Origin: Robiginitalea sp. SC105
Lineage (GTDB): Bacteria; Bacteroidota; Bacteroidia; Flavobacteriales; Flavobacteriaceae
Assembly: GCF_014243345.1 (NCBI RefSeq)
Contig: NZ_JACLZF010000001.1
Location: 1,724,682 to 1,788,681, forward strand
Direction of reading: 5' to 3'
Length of the DNA: 64,000 nucleotides
Below the pieces are notes generated by a model. It was not told where the DNA came from and did no database searches. It saw only the letters and a list, made by a program, of their open reading frames with translations. How positions within the stretch are numbered: position 1 is the stretch's first letter; every line of letters starts with the position of its first letter. Below are positions 52,786 to 62,200 of the stretch, piece by piece. The translations under genes were made by a program, and so were the position numbers.

Positions 52786-54043
52786 CGGATGCGGATTTTT
52801 TGCCGTATTCGGCAGGATACCGGATTTTGGAAAGCATCAGCAGGGCCGGCAGGGCGGCGATGACCACCCAGGTAAAAAAACCGCCATACCCCAGCCATTG
52901 CTGCATGTACCCGCTGATCATGCCCGGGAGCATCATGCCGAGCGCCATAAAGCCGGTGGCTATGGCATAATGGGCCGTTTTAAACGGGCCGTCCGCAATA
53001 TAGATGAGGTAGATCAGGAAGGCTGCAAAACCGAACCCGTACCCGAATTGTTCAGCTACCACGGTGCCCACCACTGCCCATGTATGGTCCGATTGGGTGA
53101 GTGCTAGCACGGCATAGAGGATATTGGGCAGGTTCAGGGAGAGGATCATGGGCAGCATCCACCGCCGGAGCCCGTCCCGGGAAATGAGGATCCCCCCCAG
53201 GATGCCCCCGGTAGACAGGCAGATGACCCCGACGGTCCCGTAGATGGTCCCGACTGCCTCCGTGGAATAGGATAGCCCGCCTGCGGACGCGTCGTCGAGC
53301 AGGAAGGGTGCGGCCATCTTGACCAGTTGGGACTCGCCGAGCCGGTAGGTCAGGATAAAGGCCAGAGCCCACCCGATATGCGGCCGGTCGAAGAAACTCC
53401 TGAATATTTTCCAGAAGCCCCCCGGGCCGTCCGGAGCCCGCGGGGTTTCATAGGCAGGTGTGGCGAAATAATTGGACAGGGTCATCAGCAGCATCAGACC
53501 GGCCGTGGCCGTGAGGGTGACGGACCAGGCCCTGGTGTTGTCGCCGTAATAGGTTTCCAGGAAACCGGCCAGGATGACGATCAGCCCCTGGCCGGTAATC
53601 ATGGCCAGGCGGTAGAAGGTACTGCGCATCCCCACGAAAAAACTTTGCTTTTTCTGGCTCAGGGCAATCATGTAATAACCGTCCGAGGCAATATCATTGG
53701 TGGCTGAGGCAAACGCGGCAATCCAGAAACAGGCCAGGGAGGTGATCAGGAACTGGTTGGTGGGCAGGCTGAGGCCGGCAGCCAGCAGGGCAACCGATAT
53801 CAGGAGTTGCATGGAGAGGAACCATTTGCGCTTGGTGCTGCGCAGGTCCACAAAAGGGCTCCAGAGGGGCTTGAGGACCCAGGGGAGGTAGAGCCAGCTC
53901 GTGTAGAGGCCAATGTCGGCATTGCTTACCCCCAGTTGTTTATAGAGTATTACCGATACGGTAACCACCAGCACATAGGGGAGTCCCTGGGTAAAGTACA
54001 GTGTGGGTACCCAGAGCCAGGCCCGTTTATCTTTTGGCGTCAT
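52778..54043 (-). CDS. MFS permease, AmpG-like muropeptide importer
   Basis: A 421-residue polytopic membrane protein of 12 or so helices in the AmpG branch of the major facilitator superfamily. AmpG-like features are WLWVPTLYFTQGLPYVLV at the start, GLYTSWLYLPWVLKPLWSPFVD and ATNDIASDGYYM. AmpG imports GlcNAc-anhydroMurNAc peptides. The direct operon with NagZ and AnmK genes supports that substrate here, though relatives carry other solutes. It follows the nagB terminator, so it likely has its own promoter in the 108-bp gap. Confidence 0.9.
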   Translation of the reverse strand: MTPKDKRAWLWVPTLYFTQGLPYVLVVTVSVILYKQLGVSNADIGLYTSWLYLPWVLKPLWSPFVDLRSTKRKWFLSMQLLISVALLAAGLSLPTNQFLITSLACFWIAAFASATNDIASDGYYMIALSQKKQSFFVGMRSTFYRLAMITGQGLIVILAGFLETYYGDNTRAWSVTLTATAGLMLLMTLSNYFATPAYETPRAPDGPGGFWKIFRSFFDRPHIGWALAFILTYRLGESQLVKMAAPFLLDDASAGGLSYSTEAVGTIYGTVGVICLSTGGILGGILISRDGLRRWMLPMILSLNLPNILYAVLALTQSDHTWAVVGTVVAEQFGYGFGFAAFLIYLIYIADGPFKTAHYAIATGFMALGMMLPGMISGYMQQWLGYGGFFTWVVIAALPALLMLSKIRYPAEYGKKSASDA

Positions 54044-54094
54044 TATGCGAATTTGGCTTAAATGTAATAAATGCCTGCGGACCGACGGGTAGTC

Positions 54095-54126
54095 AAAAAA
54101 ATAAGCCCCGGCTATGCTGCCGGGGC
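54095..54126 (-). terminator. Intrinsic terminator after nagB
   Basis: GCCCCGGC (54105-54112) pairs with GCCGGGGC (54119-54126) around a 6-nt loop. On the minus strand the stem is followed by TTATTTTTTT, so it ends nagB transcription ahead of the permease operon. Confidence 0.85.
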
Positions 54127-54151
54127 CTAAGATTCGAATTATGCAGGTCGC

Positions 54152-56095
54152 TTACAGGAAATGGTAGCGCACAAAGCCTTCCATAGCCTCGTACTCTGCC
54201 ATGCCAAGGGCATTGTATTTCCGGGCGGTCTCCTTGTTCCGCTGTTCGGCCCGCTGCCAGAATTCCCGTTCGTCATTTCCCGGGAACATGGCGCTGTCCT
54301 TCTGGGACTGGTGCTTGAAGATGGCGTTCTTTTTCCGCTCCATGTCCTTGGGGCCGATGGGGACCGCCATTTCCATGTCGGCGATGTCCCATTCCTGCCA
54401 TGCCCCGCGGTAAAGCCATACATAACAGTCTTTCAGCCATTCGGCCCCCTCCTCCTTGAGTCGTTCAAGGGCCTGGAAGATAATCTGCAGGCACACGCGG
54501 TGGGTCCCGTGGGGGTCGGAAAGGTCCCCGGCGGCGAATATCTGGTGGGGTTTTACCTTTTGCAGCAGGTCGTAGGTGATCTGTATGTCCTTTTCGGAGT
54601 GGGGTTTCTTCTTAACCGTTCCCGTCTCGTAAAAAGGCAGGTTCTGGAAGTGGGCATTGGACTCCTTTACCCCGCAGTAGCGGCAGGCTGCCAGGGCTTC
54701 CCCTTTGCGAATCAGTCCCTTGAATTCCTGAATTTCCGGGCTGTCCACAGCCCCGGGTTCCTTGTTGGCAAGGAATTCCCGTACCTCGCGGAATTGTTCC
54801 ATCAGCGCCTTGTTGTCCCGCTGCACGTCCGTGGCAAAATCGAGGAATCGGATCACTTCGTCGTCGAACACGGCAATGTTCCCGGAAGTCTGGTAGGCCA
54901 CATGTACCTCATGCCCCTGGTCGACCAGGCGCAGGAGGGTGCCGCCCATGGAGATCACGTCGTCGTCCGGGTGCGGGCTGAAAATCAGGGAAGTTTTCGG
55001 ATAGGGATCCTTGCGTTCCGGCCGGTTGCTGTCGTCCGCATTGGGCTTGCCTCCCGGCCATCCCGTGATGGTCCGCTGCAGGGCATTGAAAACCCGCAGG
55101 TTGATGTGTTCGGCCGACCCGATTTCCGCCACCAGGTTCCCCATGCCATATTCGTTGTAGTGTTCGTTGGTCAGTTTCAGGATGGCCGTGTCCAGTTTTT
55201 CGGAAAGCCAGAGCACAGCCTTCTTGATAAGGGCGTCATTCCAGTCGCACTCGGAAACCAGCCAGGGCGTATCTGTCCGGCTCAGGGAGGAAGCTGCTGC
55301 CATATCCAGGATGACCTCACAGTTCGGGTGGTGCTGCAGGAAAGTGGCGGGTACCGATTCCCGGACTTTTCCCTCCACAGCCTGCTTGATGATACCGGAC
55401 TTGCCTTCCCCCCAGGCCATCAGAATGATCCGCTTGGCGGCCAGAATGGTGCCGACCCCCATGGTGATTGCCTTGGTGGGGACGTTTTCCAGGCCAAAGA
55501 AGTCGCTGGCCGCGTCCAGGCGGGTAACCCGGTCCAGGCGGACCATCCGCGTAACGCTCTTCAGGGAGGAGCCCGGTTCGTTAAAGCCGATATGGCCCGT
55601 CCGGCCTATGCCGAGTACCTGTATATCCAGGCCTCCGGCCTCGCGGATTTTTTCTTCATAGGCCTTGCAGAAATCCCTCACGTCTTCCTTGTCGAGCCGC
55701 CCGTCGGGTATATGGATGTTTTCTTTTTTGATGTCGATATGGTCGAACAGGTGTTCGTTCATAAACCGGACATAGCTGTGGATGGAATCCGGCTGCATGG
55801 GGAAGTACTCATCCAGGTTGAAGGTGATGACATTCTTGAAGCTCAGGCCTTCTTTCCGGTGGAAATCCACCAGGTAGTCGTACACCTTGGTCGGAGTGGA
55901 GCCGGTGGCCAGTCCGATGACGGCTTTCTTGCCCTGTTTCTGCCGCTGGCGGACCAGCCCGGCGATTTCTAAGGCTACCTGGTAGGAGGCAGTCTCCGAA
56001 TTGTCGTAAATCCGGGTGGGGATCTTTTCGAATTTGCGGGATTCCTCATCCGTGGGGATGACGCCATAGGGAGAGGTAGTTGCGATTTCGGTCAT
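54152..56095 (-). CDS. nagB: Glucosamine-6-phosphate deaminase fused to a PIG-L deacetylase-like domain
   Basis: A 647-residue two-domain protein. The first ~270 residues are NagB-like: GLATGSTPTKVYDYL, FNLDEYF with the proton-abstracting D95, and GIGRTGHIGFNEPGSS with H168 and E173. The position of the ring-opening Asp (D141 in E. coli) is Thr166. The second domain (~365-647) is a PIG-L/LmbE metal-dependent deacetylase: SPHPDDDVISMGG (HPDDD 375-379) and LSDPHGTHRVC. It could couple N-deacetylation and deamination of GlcNAc-6-P. The ATG at 56095 is preferred to a TTG at 56122, which overlaps the promoter. Confidence 0.92.
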   Translation of the reverse strand: MTEIATTSPYGVIPTDEESRKFEKIPTRIYDNSETASYQVALEIAGLVRQRQKQGKKAVIGLATGSTPTKVYDYLVDFHRKEGLSFKNVITFNLDEYFPMQPDSIHSYVRFMNEHLFDHIDIKKENIHIPDGRLDKEDVRDFCKAYEEKIREAGGLDIQVLGIGRTGHIGFNEPGSSLKSVTRMVRLDRVTRLDAASDFFGLENVPTKAITMGVGTILAAKRIILMAWGEGKSGIIKQAVEGKVRESVPATFLQHHPNCEVILDMAAASSLSRTDTPWLVSECDWNDALIKKAVLWLSEKLDTAILKLTNEHYNEYGMGNLVAEIGSAEHINLRVFNALQRTITGWPGGKPNADDSNRPERKDPYPKTSLIFSPHPDDDVISMGGTLLRLVDQGHEVHVAYQTSGNIAVFDDEVIRFLDFATDVQRDNKALMEQFREVREFLANKEPGAVDSPEIQEFKGLIRKGEALAACRYCGVKESNAHFQNLPFYETGTVKKKPHSEKDIQITYDLLQKVKPHQIFAAGDLSDPHGTHRVCLQIIFQALERLKEEGAEWLKDCYVWLYRGAWQEWDIADMEMAVPIGPKDMERKKNAIFKHQSQKDSAMFPGNDEREFWQRAEQRNKETARKYNALGMAEYEAMEGFVRYHFL

Positions 56096-56119
56096 AGTAT
56101 AGCTGTTTGTTTGCTGGGA

Positions 56120-56127
56120 CAAAAATA
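56120..56127 (-). promoter_or_regulatory. -7 box of nagB
   Basis: TATTTTTG on the minus strand matches TAnnTTTG and ends 24 nt before the ATG at 56095. The phased TGCAG repeats begin 18 bp upstream, so a bound regulator would cover the -33 region. Confidence 0.5.
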
Positions 56128-56145
56128 ATAATAAAATTTGATATT

Positions 56146-56182
56146 TGCAGCTTTTTGCAGTTTAGTTTGCAGTAACATGCAA
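56146..56182. promoter_or_regulatory. Four phased TGCA(G/A) repeats, candidate operator for nagB/deoR
   Basis: TGCAG occurs at 56146, 56156 and 56168 and TGCAA at 56178, all in the same orientation, at start-to-start spacings of 10, 12 and 10 bp. Most copies are preceded by TTT (consensus TTTGCAG). A further TGCAA at 56219 is 41 bp on, about four turns. The sites fall between the two divergent -7 boxes. Confidence 0.6.
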
Positions 56183-56237
56183 TATTTAACCTTAAATTAA
56201 ACAGCAACCTCAGAAAACTGCAAGTTCAGGAATTTAC

Positions 56238-56245
56238 TATCTTTG
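56238..56245 (+). promoter_or_regulatory. -7 box of the deoR-murQ operon
   Basis: TATCTTTG matches TAnnTTTG and ends 17 nt before the TTG start at 56263. No TTG lies at the -33 spacing; a TGCAA repeat unit lies there instead. Confidence 0.5.
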
Positions 56246-56262
56246 CCGCAAATCCCTTTAAA

Positions 56263-57012
56263 TTGCTCAAGGAAGAACGACAGCGCATTATCCTCAGTGA
56301 AGTGGACCTGCACAACCGTGTCCAGTTAACGGACATGGCTGATTTGCTGGAGGTTTCCATAGATACCGTGCGTCGGGATGTCAAGGAACTCGATGCGGAG
56401 CAGAAGCTCCGCAAGGTCCACGGAGGGGCAGTATCCCTGGGTTTCATCAGCCCTGCCACCGGCAGTGGCCACACCTATGCGCTGGAAGAGAAACGGGTGA
56501 TTGCCCGGAAAGCGGCCGGATTGCTAAAAGAAGGCTCCGTAATCTTCATCGATGGGGGTACCACTTGCCTGGAGCTGGTCCGGGAGCTGCCTGAGAACCT
56601 GAGTCTGACCTGCTTTACCCTCAGCCTGCCCGTAGCCTTGCAGCTCCTTTCCAAACCCAGGGTGGAGGTGATCCTGATCGGGGGGAAGATTTCCCGTGAA
56701 GCCCAGATTGCCACGGGGGCCAGTGCGATTCACGCCTTATCCGACATCCGGGTCGATTACGGTTTTATCGGTACCGGGTACGTGGATGCCCTGCATGGCC
56801 TTACCGAATTTGACTGGGAAGTCGTTCAGGTCAAAAAATCCGTGATCGAGGCTTCCCGAAAGGCGATCTTACTCTGTATTTCCGAAAAACTCAATTCCCA
56901 GCACCGGTACCGCACCTGCGATATCAGCGCCATCAATACGCTGGTTACGGAACTTCCACCGGAGCACAACCGCCTCAACCCGTTCCGGGAACGGGAAATT
57001 CACCTGTTATAA
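56263..57012 (+). CDS. DeoR-family transcriptional regulator
   Basis: A 249-residue sugar-phosphate-responsive repressor. The N-terminal winged helix is EERQRIILSEVDLHNRVQLTDMADLLEVSIDTVRRDVKELDAE (~4-46), with KVHGGAV after it. The C-terminal effector domain shows IFIDGGTTCLELVREL, VILIGGKISREAQIATG and YGFIGTGYVD. The start appears to be TTG at 56263: no ATG lies upstream in frame before the -7 box, and the next in-frame ATG would cut into the helix-turn-helix. It is divergent from nagB and precedes murQ, so it probably controls amino-sugar recycling genes. Confidence 0.9.
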   Translation: MLKEERQRIILSEVDLHNRVQLTDMADLLEVSIDTVRRDVKELDAEQKLRKVHGGAVSLGFISPATGSGHTYALEEKRVIARKAAGLLKEGSVIFIDGGTTCLELVRELPENLSLTCFTLSLPVALQLLSKPRVEVILIGGKISREAQIATGASAIHALSDIRVDYGFIGTGYVDALHGLTEFDWEVVQVKKSVIEASRKAILLCISEKLNSQHRYRTCDISAINTLVTELPPEHNRLNPFREREIHLL

Positions 57013-57069
57013 TCAATCCATCCCCAGTCACTTTTCACAAACCATTCATTCGCAAATCTCCACCGGACC

Positions 57070-57888
57070 ATGTCAGATTTTCACAAGATTACCGAGCAGG
57101 CATCCAACCACGACCACCTCGAAAAGCTGGATGCCGCCGCCCTGTTGGAAAAAATCAACCAGGAGGACCGCAAAGTGGCCCCCGCCGTGGCCCGCTGCAT
57201 TCCCGAAATCGCAAGGCTGGTAGCTGCCATGGAGCCGCGTTTTTTGAGCGGGGGCCGGCTGTTCTACATCGGCGCCGGGACCAGCGGGCGCCTCGGGATT
57301 CTCGATGCCTCCGAAATTCCGCCCACCTACGGCATGCCGCACGACCGGGTGATCGGTCTCATCGCCGGGGGAGACCAGGCCATCCGCAAAGCGGTGGAGC
57401 ACGCGGAAGATGACACGGAACAGGCCTGGAAAGACCTGGCCGCCTACGATATCGGGAAACTGGACACCCTGGTGGGGATAGCGGCCTCGGGTACAACGCC
57501 CTATGTACTGGGAGGTATCCGGAAGGCCCGGGAGGAAGGAATCCTGACGGCCGGGATCACGAACAACCCCGGATCCCCCCTGGCGGCAGCCGCCGAGATT
57601 TCCATCGCGGTCGACGTGGGCCCGGAATTTGTCACCGGCAGTACCCGCATGAAAAGCGGCACCTCCCAGAAGCTGGTCCTCAACATGATTTCAACGTCCC
57701 TGATGATCCGTATTGGCAGGGTGAAGGGGAATAAGATGGTCCACATGCAGCTCAGCAACAACAAGCTGATCGACAGGGGGACGCGCTACCTGATGGAAAG
57801 TCTGGACCTGGATTACCAGGCGGCAGGGGCAGCCCTGAAGCGGTATGGCTCCGTGCAGGAGGCATTGCAAAACCTGAAGAAGGATTAG
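57070..57888 (+). CDS. murQ: N-acetylmuramic acid 6-phosphate etherase
   Basis: Cleaves the lactyl ether of MurNAc-6-P to GlcNAc-6-P and D-lactate. The 272-residue SIS-fold protein has the substrate motif GAGTSGRLGILDASEIPPTYG with E82, and the second catalytic glutamate E110 in KAVEHAEDD. Later motifs GSTRMKSGTSQKLVLNMIST and LSNNKLIDRG are family hallmarks. It lies 57 bp after the DeoR-type gene on the same strand. It links AnmK (its substrate source) with NagB (which handles its product). Confidence 0.96.
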   Translation: MSDFHKITEQASNHDHLEKLDAAALLEKINQEDRKVAPAVARCIPEIARLVAAMEPRFLSGGRLFYIGAGTSGRLGILDASEIPPTYGMPHDRVIGLIAGGDQAIRKAVEHAEDDTEQAWKDLAAYDIGKLDTLVGIAASGTTPYVLGGIRKAREEGILTAGITNNPGSPLAAAAEISIAVDVGPEFVTGSTRMKSGTSQKLVLNMISTSLMIRIGRVKGNKMVHMQLSNNKLIDRGTRYLMESLDLDYQAAGAALKRYGSVQEALQNLKKD

Positions 57889-58000
57889 GAAGCGGGCGGG
57901 GGTATCAGCGCGGGCCCGTCCCGGCAACCTCCTCTTCGGTTACGGGAGGGTCTCCTCAGGGCGGTTGCCCCAGGAATTCCGCACTTAGGGAATCCTCATT

Positions 58001-59119
58001 TCAGCCGTTGGGGAGCAGCCGGTAGATGCCCTTGCCCTCTACGGCAACGTATACATATCCGTCGGGTCCCTGGCGCACGTTGCGGACCCGGCCGATGCCG
58101 TCCATCAGTTTTTCCCGTTTTACCACCGCGGCACCCTCGAATTCCAGCCGTTCCAGGTACTGGAAAGACAGAGACCCGACCAGCAGGCTCCCCTGCCATT
58201 GGGGATAGCGCTCCGAGGTTACGAAGGCCATGCCGCTGGGTGCAATGGAGGGTACCCAGTAGTGGATGGGCTGCTCCATGCCCGGCATCTCCGTTTGGTC
58301 GGTGATGGGCGTGCCACTGTAATTGATGCCATAGGTAATCACGGGCCAGCCGTAATTGGCCCCTTTTCGGACGATATTGATTTCATCACCGCCCCTTGGG
58401 CCGTGTTCATGTATCCAGATTTCACCCGTCTGCGGATGCCGGGCCATGCCCTGGGGGTTCCGGTGCCCGTAGGAGTACACCGCATCCAGGCCATCTGAGC
58501 CCACAAAAGGGTTGTCCTGGGGGATGCTGCCATCCGGGTTGATCCGGTACACCTTGCCCCCGTCCCGCTCCGGATCCTGGGGGTTGACATCCCGCTGGCC
58601 GCGTTCCCCTATGCTGAAATACAGGTGGTCCGCCTCGTCGAATTCAATCCGTGAACCAAAGTGCTGGCCTGCGGTGGTATTCGGGGTCGCCTTGTAGAGG
58701 ACTTCAAGGTCTGTCAGGCTGTTACCTGTTAATTTGCACCGGGCCAGGGCCGTATGCCCGCCGGATCCAGGCCCGTCTTCTGAGGCATAGGTCAGGTAGA
58801 TCCAGCCATTGGAACCATAGTCCGGGTGGAGTTCGATATCCAGCAGCCCTCCCTGTCCGCGGTTGTATACCTCGGGGACCCCGGAAATTTCGTTCCTGGT
58901 GCCATCCTTAAACCGGAGGAGCCTGCCGGCTTTTTCGGTGATCAGCAGGGAGCCATCCGGGAGGAAGGCCATCCCCCAGGGGATATCCAGGTCGGGGACC
59001 AGCAATTCAGGGGTGAATACCTCGGATTTTGGCGTGCTTACCTCGTTTTCAGGGCCCTGTGCACAGGAGTTCATCGATAATGTGGCCAAAAAAGCAGATA
59101 AAACAATACTATTTCGCAT
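58001..59119 (-). CDS. PQQ-type soluble sugar dehydrogenase, lipoprotein
   Basis: A 372-residue six-bladed propeller of the GdhB/aldose sugar dehydrogenase family, which oxidises aldoses with PQQ. A lipobox-like end of the signal peptide (LSMNSC, Cys19) suggests outer-membrane or periplasmic anchoring. Motifs are LDIPWGMAFLPDGSLLITEKAGRL, GQGGLLDIELHPDYGSNGWIYLTY, SYGHRNPQGMARHPQTGEIWIHEHGPRGGDEIN and a GxNYGWP segment. No PQQ synthesis genes are in the window, so external PQQ or a PQQ-free role is possible. Confidence 0.9.
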   Translation of the reverse strand: MRNSIVLSAFLATLSMNSCAQGPENEVSTPKSEVFTPELLVPDLDIPWGMAFLPDGSLLITEKAGRLLRFKDGTRNEISGVPEVYNRGQGGLLDIELHPDYGSNGWIYLTYASEDGPGSGGHTALARCKLTGNSLTDLEVLYKATPNTTAGQHFGSRIEFDEADHLYFSIGERGQRDVNPQDPERDGGKVYRINPDGSIPQDNPFVGSDGLDAVYSYGHRNPQGMARHPQTGEIWIHEHGPRGGDEINIVRKGANYGWPVITYGINYSGTPITDQTEMPGMEQPIHYWVPSIAPSGMAFVTSERYPQWQGSLLVGSLSFQYLERLEFEGAAVVKREKLMDGIGRVRNVRQGPDGYVYVAVEGKGIYRLLPNG

Positions 59120-59246
59120 CTTGGTTCGTTAGAATCTAAAGTATAATAGGCATTACGCCTAAGTTAAAGGGTTTCTATAAGATAAATAATTACCCCGGCG
59201 GATATTCGTTTCCCAAATCGCGGATAAGCGCCACAAGACTTAACCT

Positions 59247-62200
59247 ATGCTCCCGAAAAAGAACAGGCATCACTGGTATGCCCTGTTGATGCTAGTGGCC
59301 ACTATCATCAGCTCTTCAGCGATTGCTGGCGGTACTCTGGGAAGCTTTTTGTCCCGTATCGACAGTTCGTTTACCCAAACTGCTTCATCCAAGGAGCAGG
59401 CGGCAGTTCGTCCACAGGATTCCGCGTCTTCCGGAATGGATGTGTTTGCAGCCGCTTCATCCCCGCTCTTTGCTACCATCATCCAGAATGCCGACGAGGA
59501 GGTCACCTGTGCGGACAACGGGTTCACCATAGCGCGGTTCAACCTGTGCGGGGATTTTGACGATCGCATCATCTCGCTGAGCGGTAGTTATGGCAGTTAT
59601 CAATGGCAACAACTGGTACCCGGTGGGAGCTGTACCTTTGATGTGAATGAGGACTGCCCGCCCATTATCGGGAGTGAGTGCAACACCAACTGGCAAACCA
59701 TCGCCAGCTCTTCCACCCTTACCCTGAACGCCGCTTCCATCCCCGCCTCCAGTGGGGCCGAATTCCGCGTGCGCGCCGGGGGAGGGGCCTACTATTACTT
59801 CAAGGTCAAGAAAAGCACCATTACCCAGACCCATGTCAAGCGGGACTATATCTGCGGGGTACCCGGGCGGATACAGATCACGAACCTCTCCAGCGCCTAT
59901 GAATACAGCATCGACAGCGGTACCGGCTTTGGCCCCTGGCAAACCTCGCCCATCTTCGGCAACCTGGACCCGGGGACCTATGTGGTCAAGGCACGCCTGC
60001 AGAATACGCCGAATACCTGCGAATACCCCTATGCACCCATAGTCGTTGAGGAGCAGGAGATCGATATCGACGTGGAATTCACCGATGCCCAGTGTTCCGG
60101 GGAAACCGGGAGCATTACGGTGACCGTCAACGATGTGCCTGGCCCATTCAAGTACACCCTGCTGGATGCCTCCGGGGTCCCCCAGGAGTTCACCACCTTC
60201 ATCCCGAACAACCCCTATACCTTTGCAGCTGTTGGCTTTGGCACCTACAGCGTCCAGGTGGAGACCCAGCAATGCGCCGGCGACCCGGGCAACGGGATCC
60301 CGCCGCCCCGGCAGAGCCTGGATATCAACGGGAACCCCATCGTGATCGGGAACGGCCTGATGGCCCTGAGTGCATCCACGGAGGTAAATGAAAGCCTCAG
60401 TTCAGACCCGGCCTGCGGCGCCAATGATGCGGATATCATCGTCCGGACCTCCGGCGGGGCCGGTCCCTATACCTTTTCCGTCAGCGACGGGGGGAATTCC
60501 GGCGGCTCCTACACGGGGCAAACGACCTATAATGTCACGGCTGCCGGGACGTATGAGTTTTATATTACCGATGCCAACGGTTGTACCATCACGGCGACCG
60601 CCAGCGTGGAAGAGCTGACGCCTCCCGTCGTAACGGCCGCGGGTACGGACGGGGACTGCAACAACGGAGCCCGGATCACCCTGAGTATCGTCGATGCCAA
60701 GGGCTATAACCTGCAATTCCGGGCAGACCCCGGAGACCCCTGGTCCACCAACCCCGTGCTGAGCGTGCCTACCGGGACCTACAACCAGATCCAGGTACAG
60801 TACCAGCAGGCCGCCTTCAGCTGTATCTATACGCTGCCCACCACCATTTCCGTGACCAATGTGGGGGCCATCACAGGCAATGCGGTCAAGATCCAGGACC
60901 GGCTTTGTAACGGAGCCGGCGTGGATGGCGGGATCATCGAATTCCAGGGGCCGTATTCCGGGGGTTCCGGCAGCGGCTACCAGTTCAGTATCGACGGGGT
61001 GAATTTCAGCACCCAGGAGACCTATGCGAATCTTGCGCCGGGAACCTACACGCCCATTATCCGGGATTCCGGGGGGTGCCGCCTGGAGCTTACGGCCATC
61101 ACCATTGCCGACGTGGACCCGCCCACCGACCTGGCCTTCGCCCAGAGTGCCATCAATTGTGCGACCGGGACTTCCGATGTGCAGCTGACGCCCACCAGCA
61201 ATGCCCCTGTCGTCCTCTATGAAGTGATCAGCCCCATCACCCTGAACAATGGGGGGAGCGACACCTTTTCGGGCCTGGCCGTCAACACGGCCTATACCTT
61301 TCGGATCACCGATGCCAACGGGTGTAGCTATACCGAAAGTTTTACACCGGCGGTCATCAGTTCCATCCGGGCCCGCGTCAAATCCGGGGGAGATACCCGG
61401 GTCTGTACCGGGGCCTCGGACGGGACCGGGACCTTCCTGGTAGACGGGTTCACGAACAACTATACCTATAATATCAACGGCGGGCCGGAAAGTGCCCCCC
61501 AGAACGATGCTGAGGTCAACCTGCCACCTTCTGGCGCGGGGACCTATACCATCACCGTTACCGACGCGGATAGCGGATGTTCGGATACGTCCAGCATTAC
61601 GATACAGGAGCCCGCCAGCCCGATCACCCTGACCGGCAGCGTGACCACCATGAGCTGTGCCAACGGCAACACCGGCCGGGTAGTGGCGACTGCCTCTGGC
61701 GGCTGGGGCACCTACCGCTACAGCCTGGAAATGCCGAACGGTTTCGTGAGCGGACCCAAAAGCGGACGGACCTTTGGGAACCTGACCCAGAGCGGGAATT
61801 ATATCCTCAGCGTGGAAGACGCTGAGGGGTGTACGGCCACCTTCAATTTCAGCCTGACAACCATAGATGCGCCGGCTATTGCCCTGGATGCAGGGGCATC
61901 CGATTATTGTTATGTGCCGGGTACCGGGGCCACCCTTGCGGTGACCTCCACGGCCGGGACCGCACCCCTGGGATCCCACCAGTACCGTATCAATGGGGGC
62001 GCCCTCCAGGCCAGCCCGGTATTCAGCGGCCTGAACCCGGGTAACTACACCATCGAGGTAGTGGACGGCAACAATTGTTCGGACGCGGTGACCGCTACCA
62101 TCAACTCCCAGCTTCGGGTCACCACGAGCATTGACGCGGAAATCCCCTGCGGCGGTGCAGACGGCGGCATCCGGGTCCAGGTTACCGGCGGGTACCTGGC

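Noticed and set aside
57889-58000. A GGCAACC/GGTTGCC inverted repeat between murQ and the sugar dehydrogenase gene as a terminator.
   Set aside because: The arms (57923-57929 and 57963-57969) are 33 bases apart and no T tract follows on either strand. The 112-bp gap holds nothing else I can support.
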